41,814 nt of DNA from Pseudomonas kitaguniensis (GCF_009296165.1 NZ_VUAZ01000054.1:1-41814), one strand, 5' to 3'. Shown: positions 19,577 to 29,760, counted from the first letter of the stretch. Numbers and translations are program-made. Notes: generated by a model not told the origin, from the letters alone.

Positions 19577-20545
19577 TCACGCGCTGAGGTGAGCGTCCAC
19601 CTGACGCTGCGCGTCTTCCAGCGTGCGTTGTGCGGCCTGCAGTTCATCCGCGCTGACGCCCGGCTGGCGTTGCAATTTGCCGACATTCGCCCGGGCATAC
19701 GCCAGCTGGATTTTCGCGCGCTTGAGCTCGGGGTCTTTGCTCGTCGTCGTTGACGCCGGTGGCGGGCTGTTCACTTCCAGTGCATCCAGTGCCTGCTCAG
19801 CCGCTTCGAATTGCTGCTGCAGCACAATCAATTGCGACTGTTGCTCAAAGGTCGGCGGGTGACCAAACGCCTTCAACGATTTATGTAACTGGGCGCGGCT
19901 CATGGCCACGCTGATTTTGGCTTTTTTGACCGCAGCATCCCTGGCCGCTTGCGCTGTGTTGGCCTGCACCGGCGCAACCGGCGTCGAACGCTTGGCCCGC
20001 GCGAGGCGCTCGGCGAGTTTGTGGGCTTCTTCGCGTTGCAAGCGCGCATTGCGTTGTTCGTAGCGTCGCCGCGCCCGGTCACGCTTGAGGCCACGTTCAT
20101 GGCGTTCATGGTCGTTGGCCGCCATGCCGCCGACAATCGGCAGCACGTTGGCCGCCGGGCGCATCTCAATGCAATCGACAGGGCAGGGCGCAACGCACAG
20201 GTCGCAGCCGGTGCACTCATCAACGATCACGGTGTGCATCAACTTGGCGGCGCCGACAATCGCATCCACCGGGCAGGCCTGGATGCATTTGGTGCAGCCG
20301 ATGCATTCGGCCTCACGTATATAGGCGACAACGGCTGGGGCTTCGCCACGGCGGGTATCGAGTTCCAACACCGGCACACGCAGCAGTTGCGCAAGGCCCG
20401 CGATGGTTTCCTGCCCACCCGGCGGGCACTTGTTGATCGCCTCACCGGCGGCGATGCCTTCGGCGTAAGGCTTGCAGCCTGGGTGCCCGCATTTGCCGCA
20501 TTGGGTCTGCGGCAGCAGCGCGTCGATACGTTGAATCAGGTTCAT
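19577..20545 (-). CDS. rsxB: RsxB/RnfB-like ferredoxin lacking the membrane anchor, with a repeated C-terminal extension
   Basis: Electron-transfer protein of the RnfB family. The 322-residue product starts directly at the 4Fe-4S domain ([16 protein letters not shown], Cys16/19/24 and the following NKCPPGG). It then has a two-cluster bacterial ferredoxin domain ([29 protein letters not shown]). The hydrophobic N-terminal helix of standard RnfB is missing. After about residue 150 comes a long charged helical region with two related units, [18 protein letters not shown] and [17 protein letters not shown]. No rnfA, C, D, G or E genes are adjacent. Start choice is ambiguous (a second ATG two codons upstream). 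The Rnf/Rsx role is inference; a soluble ferredoxin role is equally possible. Confidence 0.85.
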   Translation of the reverse strand: MNLIQRIDALLPQTQCGKCGHPGCKPYAEGIAAGEAINKCPPGGQETIAGLAQLLRVPVLELDTRRGEAPAVVAYIREAECIGCTKCIQACPVDAIVGAAKLMHTVIVDECTGCDLCVAPCPVDCIEMRPAANVLPIVGGMAANDHERHERGLKRDRARRRYEQRNARLQREEAHKLAERLARAKRSTPVAPVQANTAQAARDAAVKKAKISVAMSRAQLHKSLKAFGHPPTFEQQSQLIVLQQQFEAAEQALDALEVNSPPPASTTTSKDPELKRAKIQLAYARANVGKLQRQPGVSADELQAAQRTLEDAQRQVDAHLSA

Positions 20546-20616
20546 GGGCATGCCGGTTGAATACATAACGCTTGTACAGGTAAGCCGCTCGCCATACATC
20601 ACGCGCGCGTCATAAA

Positions 20617-20640
20617 ACAGGCCCGCTTACCGCGGGCCTT
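20617..20640 (-). terminator. Terminator after metG
   Basis: AGGCCCGC and GCGGGCCTT pair around a short loop five bases past the metG stop; a T-rich stretch follows on the minus strand. Confidence 0.75.
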
Positions 20641-20645
20641 GAGCC

Positions 20646-22697
20646 TTACTTGATACGTTGCCCTGGCTTGGCGCCGCTGTCCGGGCTCAGCAGGTAGATT
20701 TCCTCACCGCCGGGGCCGGCCGCCATCACCATGCCTTCGGAAATGCCGAACTTCATTTTCCGTGGCTTGAGGTTGGCGATCATCATGGTCAGGCGACCAT
20801 CGAGCTTGGACGGATCCGGATAAGCGCTCTTGATCCCGGAGAACACGTTGCGTTGCTCGTCACCGATGTCCAGCGTCAGGCGCAGCAGCTTGTCGGCGCC
20901 TTCCACGGCTTCGGCCTTGATGATCAGCGCAACGCGCAGGTCCACGGCAGCAAAGGCGTCGAAGTCGATCTCCGGGGACAGCGGGTCCTTAGCCAGTTCG
21001 CCGTTGCCGGCAGGCGCGGGCTCGCCGGTGTCGGTCTGGCTGGCGATCAGGTCTTCTTTCGAAGCGTCGGTCATCGCCTGCACGTTGACCGGGTCGATAC
21101 GCGTCATCAGCGGCTTGAACGCGTTCAGTTGGTGGTTGCCGAGCAAGCTGGCGTGGTCATTCCAGGTCAGCGGCGCGACGTTGAGGAACGCCTCGGCATC
21201 GGCGGCCAGCAACGGCAGTACCGGCTTGAGGAAGATCACCAGTTGGCGGAACAGGTTGATGCCCGTGGCACAAATCGCCTGCACTTCAGCCTGCTTGCCT
21301 TCCTGCTTGTTCAGCGACCACGGCGCCTTGTCGGCGATCCAGGCGTTGGCGCGGTCGGCCAGGCCCATGATCTCGCGCATCGCACGGGCAAAGTCGCGCG
21401 CTTCATAAGCGTCGGCAATGCTTGGCGCGGCCGCCAGGAACGCGTCGGTCAGTTCCGGCGCGGCGTTCTCGGCCACCAATACACCGGCATTGCCCTTGTG
21501 GATAAAACCCGCGCAGCGGCTGGCGATGTTGACCACTTTACCGACCAGGTCCGAGTTGACCTTCTGTACGAAGTCTTCCAGGTTCAGGTCGAGGTCATCG
21601 ACGCCACGGCCCAGCTTGGAGGCGTAGTAGTAGCGCAGGTATTCCGGCGACAGGTGGTCCAGGTAGGTGCGCGCCTTGATAAAGGTGCCACGCGACTTGG
21701 ACATCTTCTGGCCATTCACCGTCAGGTAGCCGTGCACCGCGATGCCGGTCGGCTTGCGGTAGCCCGAACCTTCAAGCATCGCCGGCCAGAACAGCGCGTG
21801 GAAGTTAACAATGTCTTTGCCGATGAAGTGGTACAGCTCGGCAGTCGAGTCCTTGGCCCAGTACGCGTCGAAATCCAGCGACGGCGTGCGGTCACACAGG
21901 TTCTTGAAGCTGGCCATGTAGCCAATCGGCGCGTCCAGCCACACATAGAAATACTTGCCCGGCTGATCGGGGATCTCGAAACCGAAGTACGGCGCATCGC
22001 GGGAGATGTCCCACTGTTGCAGGCCGGCGTCCAGCCATTCGGCGATCTTGTTGGCCACGGCGTCCTGCAGGGTGCCGCTGCGGGTCCAGGTTTGCAGCAT
22101 CTGCTGGAAATCCGGGAGCTTGAAGAAGAAGTGCTGCGAATCTTTAAGCACCGGCGTGGCGCCGGAGATGGCCGACTTCGGGTCTTTCAGGTCAGTGGGC
22201 GCGTAGGTCGCACCGCACTTCTCGCAGTTATCGCCGTACTGGTCTTCGGTGCCGCATTTAGGGCAGGTGCCCTTGATGAAGCGGTCGGCCAGGAACATTT
22301 TCTTTTCCGGGTCGAAATACTGCGTAATCGAGCGCGTATCAATATGCCCGGCGTCGCGCAGGCGCTTGTAGATCTGGCTCGACAGCTCGCGGTTTTCTTC
22401 GGAATGAGTGGAGTGGAAGTTGTCGAAATCGACCAGGAACTCGGCAAAGTCGGCGCTGTGTTCAGCCTGCACATTGGCGATCAGTTGTTCCGGGGTGATG
22501 CCTTCCTTTTCGGCGCGCAACATGATGGCCGAACCGTGGGCGTCGTCCGCGCAGACATAAATGCATTGGTTGCCGCGATGCTTCTGGAAGCGCACCCACA
22601 TATCGGTCTGGATGTACTCAAGCATATGGCCAAGATGGATAGAACCATTGGCATAGGGCAGGGCGCTGGTGACGAGGATCTTGCGTGGCTCGGACAT
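20646..22697 (-). CDS. metG: Methionyl-tRNA synthetase
   Basis: Class I aminoacyl-tRNA synthetase. The 683-residue protein has the HIGH-equivalent HLGH in [17 protein letters not shown], a zinc knuckle ([19 protein letters not shown]), the KMSKS motif (GQKMSKSRG), and a C-terminal tRNA-binding OB domain (from about residue 580, [20 protein letters not shown]). Length matches E. coli MetG (677). The start is the only reasonable ATG, in [15 protein letters not shown]. It is divergent from apbC with a 172-base gap. Confidence 0.97.
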   Translation of the reverse strand: MSEPRKILVTSALPYANGSIHLGHMLEYIQTDMWVRFQKHRGNQCIYVCADDAHGSAIMLRAEKEGITPEQLIANVQAEHSADFAEFLVDFDNFHSTHSEENRELSSQIYKRLRDAGHIDTRSITQYFDPEKKMFLADRFIKGTCPKCGTEDQYGDNCEKCGATYAPTDLKDPKSAISGATPVLKDSQHFFFKLPDFQQMLQTWTRSGTLQDAVANKIAEWLDAGLQQWDISRDAPYFGFEIPDQPGKYFYVWLDAPIGYMASFKNLCDRTPSLDFDAYWAKDSTAELYHFIGKDIVNFHALFWPAMLEGSGYRKPTGIAVHGYLTVNGQKMSKSRGTFIKARTYLDHLSPEYLRYYYASKLGRGVDDLDLNLEDFVQKVNSDLVGKVVNIASRCAGFIHKGNAGVLVAENAAPELTDAFLAAAPSIADAYEARDFARAMREIMGLADRANAWIADKAPWSLNKQEGKQAEVQAICATGINLFRQLVIFLKPVLPLLAADAEAFLNVAPLTWNDHASLLGNHQLNAFKPLMTRIDPVNVQAMTDASKEDLIASQTDTGEPAPAGNGELAKDPLSPEIDFDAFAAVDLRVALIIKAEAVEGADKLLRLTLDIGDEQRNVFSGIKSAYPDPSKLDGRLTMMIANLKPRKMKFGISEGMVMAAGPGGEEIYLLSPDSGAKPGQRIK

Positions 22698-22869
22698 GGG
22701 GCTCGGCTACTTGATGAAACGGAGGTCGGCCACTATAAAGCGCCCGCAAATATATTTCACCCCGTGGCGTTGTTTCAGCAGCGTGCGCGCCGTCGAAAGC
22801 ATGCCGCTGGGCGCCTGGAACGGTTAGGATAGCCGCCTGTTTCAGTCAGTCTTTTTTCGGGAGTAGCCC

Positions 22870-23964
22870 ATGAGCGCCGTCACTCGCGCAGCGGTGGAAG
22901 CCGTTCTTCGCCAATACACCGACCCCTATTTGAACCAGGACCCGGTCAATGCCGGTTGCGTGCGCGCCATCGAGATTCAGGGTGATCAGGTCTCGGTCCA
23001 GTTGCAACTGGGCTATGCCGCCGGCCTGTTCAAAAGCGGTTGGGCGCAGATGCTGCAAATGGCCATTGAAGGCTTGGACGGTGTGCGTTCGGCCAAGGTC
23101 GACATTCAATGCGTGATCGCCGCGCACAAGGCCCAGGCGCAAATCCCGGGCCTGGCCAACGTCAAGAACGTGGTCGCCGTGGCGTCCGGCAAGGGCGGCG
23201 TGGGCAAATCCACCACCGCCGCCAACCTGGCGCTGGCGCTGGCCCGTGAAGGGGCGCGCGTGGGTATTCTCGACGCCGATATTTACGGCCCCAGCCAGGG
23301 CGTGATGTTCGGCATCGCCGAAGGCACGCGGCCCAAGGTCAAGGACCAGAAGTGGTTCGTGCCGATTGAGTCGATGGGCGTGGAAGTCATGTCCATGGCC
23401 TTCCTCACCGATGACAACACACCGATGGTCTGGCGCGGGCCGATGGTCTCCGGCGCGTTGCTGCAACTGGTTACGCAGACCGCCTGGGGCGACCTCGACT
23501 ACCTTGTGATCGACATGCCGCCCGGCACCGGTGACATCCAGTTGACGCTGGCGCAGAAAGTCCCGGTGGCCGGCTCCGTCATCGTCACCACGCCGCAGGA
23601 CCTGGCGTTGCTTGACGCAAAAAAAGGCGTGGAGATGTTCCGCAAGGTCAACATCCCGGTGCTGGGCGTCGTGGAAAACATGGCGGTGCACATCTGCTCC
23701 AACTGCGGCCACGCCGAGCATCTGTTTGGCGAGGGCGGTGGCGAGAAGCTGGCGACCCAGTACGGCGTCGAATTGCTCGCCTCGTTGCCATTGGCGATGG
23801 AGATACGTGAGCAGGCCGATGGCGGCAAGCCCACCGTGGCGGCCGAGCCCAATGGGCCGATTGCGATGATCTACCAGGAACTGGCCCGTCATGTGGGCGC
23901 GCGAATCGTTCTGCAAGAAGCGGCTGCGCCTGCGATGCCGACGATCACAGTCAGCGACGACTGA
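22870..23964 (+). CDS. apbC: Mrp/ApbC-type iron-sulfur cluster carrier ATPase
   Basis: P-loop NTPase that carries and delivers 4Fe-4S clusters. The 364-residue product has an N-terminal MIP18/DUF59-like domain (about residues 1-90), a deviant Walker A with two lysines (SGKGGVGKSTTAANLAL), DADIYGPSQG, DMPPGTGD, and the cluster-binding Cys-x2-Cys in HICSNCGHAEHLF. GGGAG lies six bases before the ATG. It is divergent from metG, the usual gamma-proteobacterial arrangement. Confidence 0.95.
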   Translation: MSAVTRAAVEAVLRQYTDPYLNQDPVNAGCVRAIEIQGDQVSVQLQLGYAAGLFKSGWAQMLQMAIEGLDGVRSAKVDIQCVIAAHKAQAQIPGLANVKNVVAVASGKGGVGKSTTAANLALALAREGARVGILDADIYGPSQGVMFGIAEGTRPKVKDQKWFVPIESMGVEVMSMAFLTDDNTPMVWRGPMVSGALLQLVTQTAWGDLDYLVIDMPPGTGDIQLTLAQKVPVAGSVIVTTPQDLALLDAKKGVEMFRKVNIPVLGVVENMAVHICSNCGHAEHLFGEGGGEKLATQYGVELLASLPLAMEIREQADGGKPTVAAEPNGPIAMIYQELARHVGARIVLQEAAAPAMPTITVSDD

Positions 23965-23971
23965 TCCCTCC

Positions 23972-24013
23972 CTGTGGCGAGCGGCCCTGCGGCGAGCAGC
24001 CCGCTCGCCACAG
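23972..24013. repeat. Inverted repeat of a second REP type after apbC
   Basis: CTGTGGCGAGCGG (23972-23984) is the exact reverse complement of CCGCTCGCCACAG (24001-24013), with a 16-base loop that itself holds GGCGAGC. The core GGCGAGC differs from the GGGAGCAAGC core of the other repeats. Confidence 0.8.
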
Positions 24014-24022
24014 ATAATATGG

Positions 24023-24043
24023 CCCCCTGTATGGGGGTTTTTT
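24023..24043 (+). terminator. Rho-independent terminator after apbC
   Basis: CCCCC-TGTAT-GGGGG followed by six T. Confidence 0.85.
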
Positions 24044-24096
24044 ATTGCCTGAAAAATGCTCAACGGGGGCCGATGCTGCTTTTACGCAGTTGTGCG

Positions 24097-24114
24097 CGTA
24101 AGCATTCACTTACT
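24097..24114 (+). promoter_or_regulatory. GacA upstream activating site of rsmZ
   Basis: The near-palindrome GTAAGCATTCACTTAC matches the conserved TGTAAG-N6-CTTACA element required for GacA activation of rsm RNA genes. It lies about 180 bases before the predicted rsmZ start, the spacing known for this gene. Confidence 0.85.
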
Positions 24115-24250
24115 TCTGCGTAAGTGTTCGGTTTTTTTACCGGGTGTGTGCGACTCAAAACGTCGAGAGATTTTTCTATCTATTTGAAATATAACAATTA
24201 TTTATGTGTCGCTCATCGGCCAAGCGTGTCAGCCAGAGGTTTGGATCCCG

Positions 24251-24278
24251 TTGAACTTCCTTTGGAACTCTCTAATAT
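24251..24278 (+). promoter_or_regulatory. rsmZ core promoter
   Basis: TTGAAC (24251-24256) and TAATAT (24273-24278) are 16 bases apart. Transcription would start at about 24286-24287, at the TGTC that begins known RsmZ RNAs. Confidence 0.7.
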
Positions 24279-24286
24279 CAGCCCTG

Positions 24287-24419
24287 TGTCCACGGATTGA
24301 CACGGCCATCAAGGAACGATGGTTCGACGGAACATCGCGGGATGCGATTCATCAGGATGATGAAAAGGATCAAAGGGACTATGGAGAAAATGTGGGCGGG
24401 TCATACCGCCCCTTTTTTT
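24287..24419 (+). ncRNA. rsmZ: RsmZ regulatory small RNA
   Basis: GacS/GacA-controlled RNA that sequesters the translational repressor RsmA/RsmE. The 133-base region between apbC and fdxA begins TGTC and contains eight GGA motifs. Several sit in hairpin loops: TGTC-CACGGATT-GACA, CCATC-AAGGAAC-GATGG, ATCGC-GGGAT-GCGAT and TTCATC-AGGAT-GATGAA. It ends with GGGCGG-TCATA-CCGCCC and seven T (24394-24417). Location next to fdxA and mutS is the known rsmZ position. No ORF is needed to explain it. Confidence is high from structure, upstream site and synteny together. Confidence 0.94.
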
Positions 24420-24456
24420 CGCCTGTAGAAAAGTGAAACCCGCCACGCAGAAACGC

Positions 24457-24480
24457 AAAAAGGCCCGCAAGGGGCCTTTT
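24457..24480 (-). terminator. Terminator after fdxA
   Basis: AAAAGGCCC-GCAA-GGGGCCTTTT is a symmetric stem with an A run on the left, which serves fdxA on the minus strand. Confidence 0.85.
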
Positions 24481-24497
24481 CGAGGGCGTCGACGCTG

Positions 24498-24821
24498 TTA
24501 GCGTATGAGGTCTTTGATCTTGCCTTTCACGCCATCAAATTCGGCCGCATCCGGCAGCGAATCTTTCTTCTCAGTGATATTCGGCCAGATTTCCGCCAAC
24601 TCGACGTTCAACTGAATAAATTCCTGCATCTCTGCCGGGACTTCGTCCTCGGAGAAAATAGCGACGGCCGGGCATTCTGGCTCACACAGGGCGCAGTCGA
24701 TGCACTCATCCGGGTGGATAACCAGGAAGTTCGGGCCTTCGTAGAAGCAGTCCACCGGACACACTTCTACGCAGTCGGTGTACTTGCACTTGATGCAGTT
24801 GTCGGTGACGACGAAGGTCAT
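24498..24821 (-). CDS. fdxA: Seven-iron ferredoxin (3Fe-4S/4Fe-4S)
   Basis: Azotobacter-type ferredoxin I. The 107-residue product begins [26 protein letters not shown], giving the first cluster loop with Cys-x2-replacement spacing typical of the 7Fe family. A second loop, [12 protein letters not shown], binds 4Fe-4S. The long C-terminal tail (about residues 60-107) is family-typical. GAGGAGA precedes the ATG; the longer in-frame upstream reading is not supported. It lies between rsmZ and mutS, the conserved Pseudomonas order. Confidence 0.96.
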   Translation of the reverse strand: MTFVVTDNCIKCKYTDCVEVCPVDCFYEGPNFLVIHPDECIDCALCEPECPAVAIFSEDEVPAEMQEFIQLNVELAEIWPNITEKKDSLPDAAEFDGVKGKIKDLIR

Positions 24822-24964
24822 TTCTAATTTTCTCCTCAGGCGGCGGCAGCGAAACCCCTTATCGGCGGGGCTCGCGAGGTTTGAGAGCGATAGTCTGCGG
24901 ACCAGGCTAAAAGCCCGCAGCATCCCAAACCGCGCGAGATTCTATCAGCTTGCAAGCGTCTGCG

Positions 24965-27544
24965 TTAGACCCGTGTCTTCAGTGCATAGAGCATTTCCAA
25001 TGCTTTACGCGGGGTCATGTCATCCAGGTCAAGTTTTGCCAACTCATCGAGGACCGGATGCGGCAAGCTGGCGAACATATCACTCTGGTGCGGCGCGCTG
25101 GGTTTGTTTTTGCCTTTGGCTGGGCTGGCGACCACGGTTTCGTGGGGCAGCGCCGTGGTTTCCAGGCGGCTCAGGTGCTCGCGGGCGCGGGTGATCACAT
25201 CGTTTGGCACGCCGGCCAACTGCGCCACGGCCAGGCCATAACTCTGGCTCGCCGGCCCCGGCAGCACGTGGTGCAGGAACACGATGCGCTCGTTGTGCTC
25301 GGTGGCATTAAGATGCACGTTGGCCACCAGCGGCTCGCTTTCGGGCAATACCGTCAGTTCAAAATAGTGCGTGGCGAACAGCGTATAGGCACGCAAGTGC
25401 GCCAAGCGTTCGGCCGCCGCCCACGCCAAAGACAGGCCGTCGAAGGTGCTGGTGCCGCGACCCACTTCGTCCATCAGCACCAAACTGCGCTCGGTGGCGT
25501 TGTGCAGGATGTTGGCGGTTTCGCTCATTTCCACCATAAAGGTCGAACGGCCACCGGCCAGGTCATCGCTGGAGCCGATCCGCGTGAAAATACGGTCGAC
25601 CAACGACAACTCGCAACTGGCCGCCGGCACAAAGCTGCCGATGTGCGCCAGCAACACGATCAACGCGGTCTGGCGCATGTAGGTGGATTTACCGCCCATG
25701 TTCGGACCGGTGATCACCAGCATGCGGGTGTCATCATCCAGCGACAGGTCGTTGGCGACGAACGGCGTGGTCAACACCTGCTCCACCACCGGATGGCGCC
25801 CCTGCACGATGCGCATGCACGGCTCGCTGACAAACCGCGGGCAGTTCAAATCAAGGTTCAGCGCGCGCTCGGCGAGGTTGCTCAACACGTCCAGTTCCGC
25901 CAAGGCGGCGGCCGTGTCTTGCAGCGGCGCCAGCTTGCCGATCAGGTCTTCAAGCAAGGCTTCATAGAGCATTTTTTCGCGGGCCAGCGCGCGGCTCTTG
26001 GCCGACAGCGCCTTGTCTTCGAATTCCTTCAGTTCCGGCGTGATAAACCGCTCCGCGCCTTTGAGGGTTTGACGCCGCTGATAGTCGATCGGCGCCTGCT
26101 CGGCCTGCTTGCTCGGCAACTCGATAAAGTAGCCGTGCACACGGTTGTAACCGACCTTCAAGTTGGCCAGGCCGGTGCGGGCTTTTTCGCGGGCTTCCAG
26201 GTCAATCAGGAACTGCCCGGCGTTTTCGCTCAGCGACTGCAACTCGTCCAGCTCGGTGTCGTAACCGGTTTTAAGCACGCCGCCGTCACGGATGATCGCC
26301 GGCGGGTTGTCGATGATGGCTTTCGCCAGCAGCGCCGCGAGGTCCGGGTAAGTGCCGGCCGTCACGGCCAACTGTTGCAGGTGCGGCGTGTCCAGTTCGG
26401 TCATCGCCACTTGCAGCTCTGGCAGGGCGCCGAGCGCATCACGCAGGCGCGCCAGGTCACGAGGGCGCGCGTTACGCAGGCCAATCCGCGCCAGGATGCG
26501 CTCAATATCGCCGATTTCCTTCAACTGCGGCTGCAGCTTTTCAAAGCGATAGCCGTCGAGCAAACAGGTAATAGACGACTGCCGCGCTTGCAGCACCGCC
26601 AAGTCGCGCAGCGGACGGTTCAGCCAACGGGTCAGCAAACGGCTGCCCATCGCGGTTTGGCAACGGTCGACCACCGACTGCAAGGTGTTGTCGCGCCCGC
26701 CGGCCAGGTTGGTATCCAGTTCCAGGTTGCGCCGGCTGGCGCCATCCAGCACCACCGTGTCGTCCAGACGGTCATGGCGCAGGCTGCGCAAATGCGGCAA
26801 CGCGGTGCGCTGGGTTTCCTTGGCATAACTGAGCAAGCAACCGGCAGCGCCGATGGCCAGGGTCAGCGTCTCGCAGCCGAAGCCTTTAAGGTCCTGCACC
26901 GAGAATTGCTGGCACAGGCTTTTCAGCGCCGAATCACGCTCAAAATCCCACGGCGCGCGACGCTTGGCCCCACGACGTTTTTCTGCCGGCAAATCCTTCG
27001 GCCAATCATCCGGAATCAACAACTCCACCGGATTGATGCGCTCCAGCTCCGCCAGCAAGCTCTCCCAGCCCTTGATCTCCACCACACTGAAATTGCCACT
27101 GGTGATGTCCAGCACCGAAAGGCCAAACAAACGCTCATCACCCAACACCGCGGCGATCAAGTTATCGCGGCGCTCATCCAGCAACGCCTCATCACTCACC
27201 GTGCCCGGCGTAATGATGCGCACCACCTGGCGCTCCACCGGCCCCTTGCTCGTCGCCGGGTCGCCGATCTGCTCACAAATCACCACCGACTCGCCCAGCT
27301 TCACCAACTTGACCAAGTAGCCTTCCAACGAATGGTAAGGAATCCCACACATCGGAATCGACTGCCCCGCCGACTGCCCGCGCGCGGTCAAGGTGATGTC
27401 CAGCAACTTGGCGGCCTTCTTCGCATCTTCGTAGAAGATCTCGTAGAAATCGCCCATGCGATAGAACATCAACTGATCAGGGTGCTGGTTTTTCAGGCGC
27501 CAGTACTGCTGCATCATTGGGGTGTGGCTGGAAAGGTCTGTCAT
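24965..27544 (-). CDS. mutS: DNA mismatch repair ATPase MutS
   Basis: Recognises mismatches and small loops and starts repair with MutL. The 859-residue protein has the mismatch-binding Phe-x-Glu (MGDFYEIF, residues near 36), Walker [16 protein letters not shown]-motif GRSTFMVEM, Walker [17 protein letters not shown], and a C-terminal helix-turn-helix/tetramer tail. Length matches family (about 855). No clear ribosome site precedes the start. It forms the left boundary of the accessory region, since in fluorescent pseudomonads tailocin clusters lie between mutS and cinA-recA. Confidence 0.97.
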   Translation of the reverse strand: MTDLSSHTPMMQQYWRLKNQHPDQLMFYRMGDFYEIFYEDAKKAAKLLDITLTARGQSAGQSIPMCGIPYHSLEGYLVKLVKLGESVVICEQIGDPATSKGPVERQVVRIITPGTVSDEALLDERRDNLIAAVLGDERLFGLSVLDITSGNFSVVEIKGWESLLAELERINPVELLIPDDWPKDLPAEKRRGAKRRAPWDFERDSALKSLCQQFSVQDLKGFGCETLTLAIGAAGCLLSYAKETQRTALPHLRSLRHDRLDDTVVLDGASRRNLELDTNLAGGRDNTLQSVVDRCQTAMGSRLLTRWLNRPLRDLAVLQARQSSITCLLDGYRFEKLQPQLKEIGDIERILARIGLRNARPRDLARLRDALGALPELQVAMTELDTPHLQQLAVTAGTYPDLAALLAKAIIDNPPAIIRDGGVLKTGYDTELDELQSLSENAGQFLIDLEAREKARTGLANLKVGYNRVHGYFIELPSKQAEQAPIDYQRRQTLKGAERFITPELKEFEDKALSAKSRALAREKMLYEALLEDLIGKLAPLQDTAAALAELDVLSNLAERALNLDLNCPRFVSEPCMRIVQGRHPVVEQVLTTPFVANDLSLDDDTRMLVITGPNMGGKSTYMRQTALIVLLAHIGSFVPAASCELSLVDRIFTRIGSSDDLAGGRSTFMVEMSETANILHNATERSLVLMDEVGRGTSTFDGLSLAWAAAERLAHLRAYTLFATHYFELTVLPESEPLVANVHLNATEHNERIVFLHHVLPGPASQSYGLAVAQLAGVPNDVITRAREHLSRLETTALPHETVVASPAKGKNKPSAPHQSDMFASLPHPVLDELAKLDLDDMTPRKALEMLYALKTRV

Positions 27545-27716
27545 ACGGGGGTTTCAGCTCTGCCTGTCTATTTGACGATTCACATCTGTCTAATAATACA
27601 GGGATTCAGTAACCAATGCCGATGAGGCTCGCAGGGCAAATTCCGACACGCGGCATAGGATTTTCTGGTGATAGCGTATAAAATCTCCCACCCGAAAAGT
27701 GAGCGTTCATACGGAT

Positions 27717-28445
27717 ATGAGTCATCTTGAAGACTTGCAGATGGAGGCTGCGCTGCTTTTCGCGAAAGCCAACAAGAAGCGGATTGCTCGGGAGTTTACA
27801 AACCCTGCTATCTACCTTCCCGATCGCTCACCCGTTTCAGTTTTCATGTCAGGATGCGCGGGCGCCGGCAAAACCGAAGCGGCGAGTGAGCTGATCAGTG
27901 AAATCGATGACAACTCTGGATTCCGCACCATGCGTATCGATCCAGACGATCTCCGTCATCATTTCGAAGGCTATGTGGGTACGAATTCATGGATGTTTCA
28001 GCGGGCTGCTTCAATTCTTGTTGACAAGATTCATGATATGGCGTTAGAACAGAGTCAGTCTTTCGTTTTGGATAGCACTTTGTGCAATTTCGATAAGGCC
28101 GACCTGAACATAGCTCGCTCCCTAAAGAAAGATCGTAAATGCGTCATCATGTTTGTCTACCAAAAGCCTGAATTGGCTTGGAGGTTTGTACAGGCTAGAG
28201 AGCGTAAGGAGGGGCGTAGAGTCCCTCCAGAAGTTTTTGTTGAGCAGTTTTTCACCGCAAAAGATGTTGTGAACGCCCTGAAGGTCAAATATCGCAACCG
28301 TTTGCAGTTGAATCTGCTCATAAAAAATACTGATGCTTCCTTGCAGATCACCGAGGAAGACATAGACTCAATCCATGGCGACCTGCACGTCGGTTATGAC
28401 CGTCAGGGCCTTCTAAAGCACCTCAAGGCTGGGGCAATGTTATGA
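27717..28445 (+). CDS. Zeta-toxin-like P-loop kinase
   Basis: Predicted small-molecule or nucleotide kinase of the zeta-toxin/AAA-33 type. In the known family, zeta toxins phosphorylate UDP-N-acetylglucosamine. The 242-residue product has Walker A SGCAGAGKTEAA (about residues 45-56), MRIDPDDLRHHF (zeta-like Asp), VLDSTLCNFDKAD (Walker B-like), and a lid with ARERKEGRRVP. Base composition is low (about 38% G+C at 28021-28080), suggesting transfer. A TATAAA -10-like hexamer lies at 27677. The start is uncertain: GTG at 27699 is in frame. It overlaps the next small gene as ATGA. Toxicity is inference only. Confidence 0.75.
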   Translation: MSHLEDLQMEAALLFAKANKKRIAREFTNPAIYLPDRSPVSVFMSGCAGAGKTEAASELISEIDDNSGFRTMRIDPDDLRHHFEGYVGTNSWMFQRAASILVDKIHDMALEQSQSFVLDSTLCNFDKADLNIARSLKKDRKCVIMFVYQKPELAWRFVQARERKEGRRVPPEVFVEQFFTAKDVVNALKVKYRNRLQLNLLIKNTDASLQITEEDIDSIHGDLHVGYDRQGLLKHLKAGAML

Positions 28446-28582
28446 AAAAAGTACAAGCCGCTCGTTCGACTCCGTTTTCTGAGTTTTTCCGTAGCGCATC
28501 TACTGACCAGAAGAAGCGTGTGTATGCAGTTGTGTTGCAGCGCGCCACTGAGCGGCAGCTGAATGTGTTAAAGGCTGGATAA
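28442..28582 (+). CDS. 46-residue partner of the zeta-like kinase (possible antitoxin or accessory)
   Basis: The start ATG overlaps the stop of the kinase gene (ATGA), so translation is coupled. The product begins MKKVQAARSTPFSEFFRSAS and ends with a basic amphipathic helix (KKRVYAVVLQRATERQLNVL). It resembles small proteins seen after related P-loop toxins, but I cannot name a family. The pair is closed by a terminator directly after the stop, so the two genes form a self-contained unit. If this is the antitoxin, the order toxin-then-antitoxin is reversed from classical epsilon-zeta. Confidence 0.7.
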   Translation: MKKVQAARSTPFSEFFRSASTDQKKRVYAVVLQRATERQLNVLKAG

Positions 28583-28596
28583 GCTTTAGCTCAGCC

Positions 28597-28626
28597 ACAA
28601 AAAAGCCGCAGAGATGCGGCTTTTTT
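28597..28626 (+). terminator. Terminator of the zeta-like operon
   Basis: AAAAAAGCCGCA and TGCGGCTTTTTT pair around GAGA, followed by the T run. It also reaches the end of the convergent integrase remnant. Confidence 0.93.
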
Positions 28627-29521
28627 ATGCCGTTAAATCGGCCTTTTCCGGCATCTTTGGCGGCAGGCCGACATTCATTTTTCGCAGGCGCAGATAACGC
28701 TGCGTCATCTTGGCGTCCGTCTGACCGCCCAGTTTCTGTACTTCATTGCCCTAGTCGTCGGTATCGGAAAGAGACTTGGCGAGCAGGTCGTGAAGGCTCG
28801 CATCCTCGACTCCAGCCTTCTTGCAGCTGATCGCAAACGCGTCCTTGACCGAGCTGTAATGCACCGGCTTCTCGCCGCGCGGAGAACAGAATAGGGTCAG
28901 GCCACGGACCTTCCGGGGCAGCGCTTTGATCCGGGCAATCAAATCCTCGAGGTCGGGCGTCATCTGTACCAGAAGTCTGGCGTTGGTCTTTTCCTGCTTG
29001 AAGGCGATCCTATCGGCACAGATATCCGCCAGGCGGATGGCCAGAACGTCACCGATGCGCTGGCCGGTCAGGTAACACATCTCGTAGATGACACGCATGT
29101 TGTCGCTTGAATTGGCGCAAATCGACTGGAATTCACCGTGAGTGATGTAGCGGTCGCGCTTGTGTTCTAAGTGGCGTCTAACGCCTATGTAAGGGGTCGA
29201 GTCGACGATCTGCTGCTCCAGTGCGTAGGCAAACACCGCGCGCAGTACCGAAATAACCCGGTGCGACATATTCGGCGTGTCCGCCATGTGAAGCTTGCGC
29301 GCGACGACGTGCCGCTGCAGCACCTCTCGGGGCTGGAAGTCGGCGAATTTTTCCTTCAGCCGCTCGCATGCCGCTTCGTACTGCTTGAGGGTGTTCTGCT
29401 TGAGGGGCGGCTTTGTCCTAGTGCGCATCTGTTTGAGCGCATCGTCGATATCAACAGGCTCTACGCCGCTGTTGCTCTTGATAACGTTGGGCCTGGCTGG
29501 TTTTGGCACATAGCCGGACAT
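28625..29521 (-). pseudogene. Tyrosine recombinase (phage integrase), inactivated
   Basis: Read on the minus strand, the first 256 codons give an N-terminal core-binding region and catalytic domain with the first Arg in LTGQRIGDVLAIR. Then LHDLLAKSL stands where the family has H-x-x-R (His-Asp-Ile-Arg), so the second catalytic Arg is Leu. Five codons later an in-frame TAG (28751-28753) stops translation. The same frame reopens immediately and continues QKLGGQTDAKMTQRYLRLRK to TAA at 28625, carrying the would-be catalytic Tyr in QRY. So the enzyme is truncated before its nucleophile and lacks an active-site Arg. It is probably the relic of an integrated element. Confidence 0.88.
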
Positions 29522-29727
29522 GCGACTTCCTTTTCGTCCTGGGAGAGTCGCGGATGAGGCTAGGGAAGAATGGCGTTACCGGGAATTCAAGACCGTCGAC
29601 GCGAGTCGTAGGATCGTTCCGAAAAGTTGAGCAGCGCTTTCAAAGCGCATCAGTAAAGGCGTAACCACGATTGACTGCGCGCAGTGATGCCGGGCAGTCA
29701 TTGCGCGACAAGCCCGCACGTACAGTG

Positions 29728-29749
29728 GGGGCGGCAAGCGCCCCTTTTT
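29728..29749 (+). terminator. Stray terminator-like hairpin
   Basis: GGGGCG-GCAAG-CGCCCC plus five T points rightward, but no plus-strand gene precedes it. The 29522-29760 gap otherwise shows nothing recognisable; it may be a remnant of a lost gene. Confidence 0.45.
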
Positions 29750-29760
29750 GCTTTTGCCCC

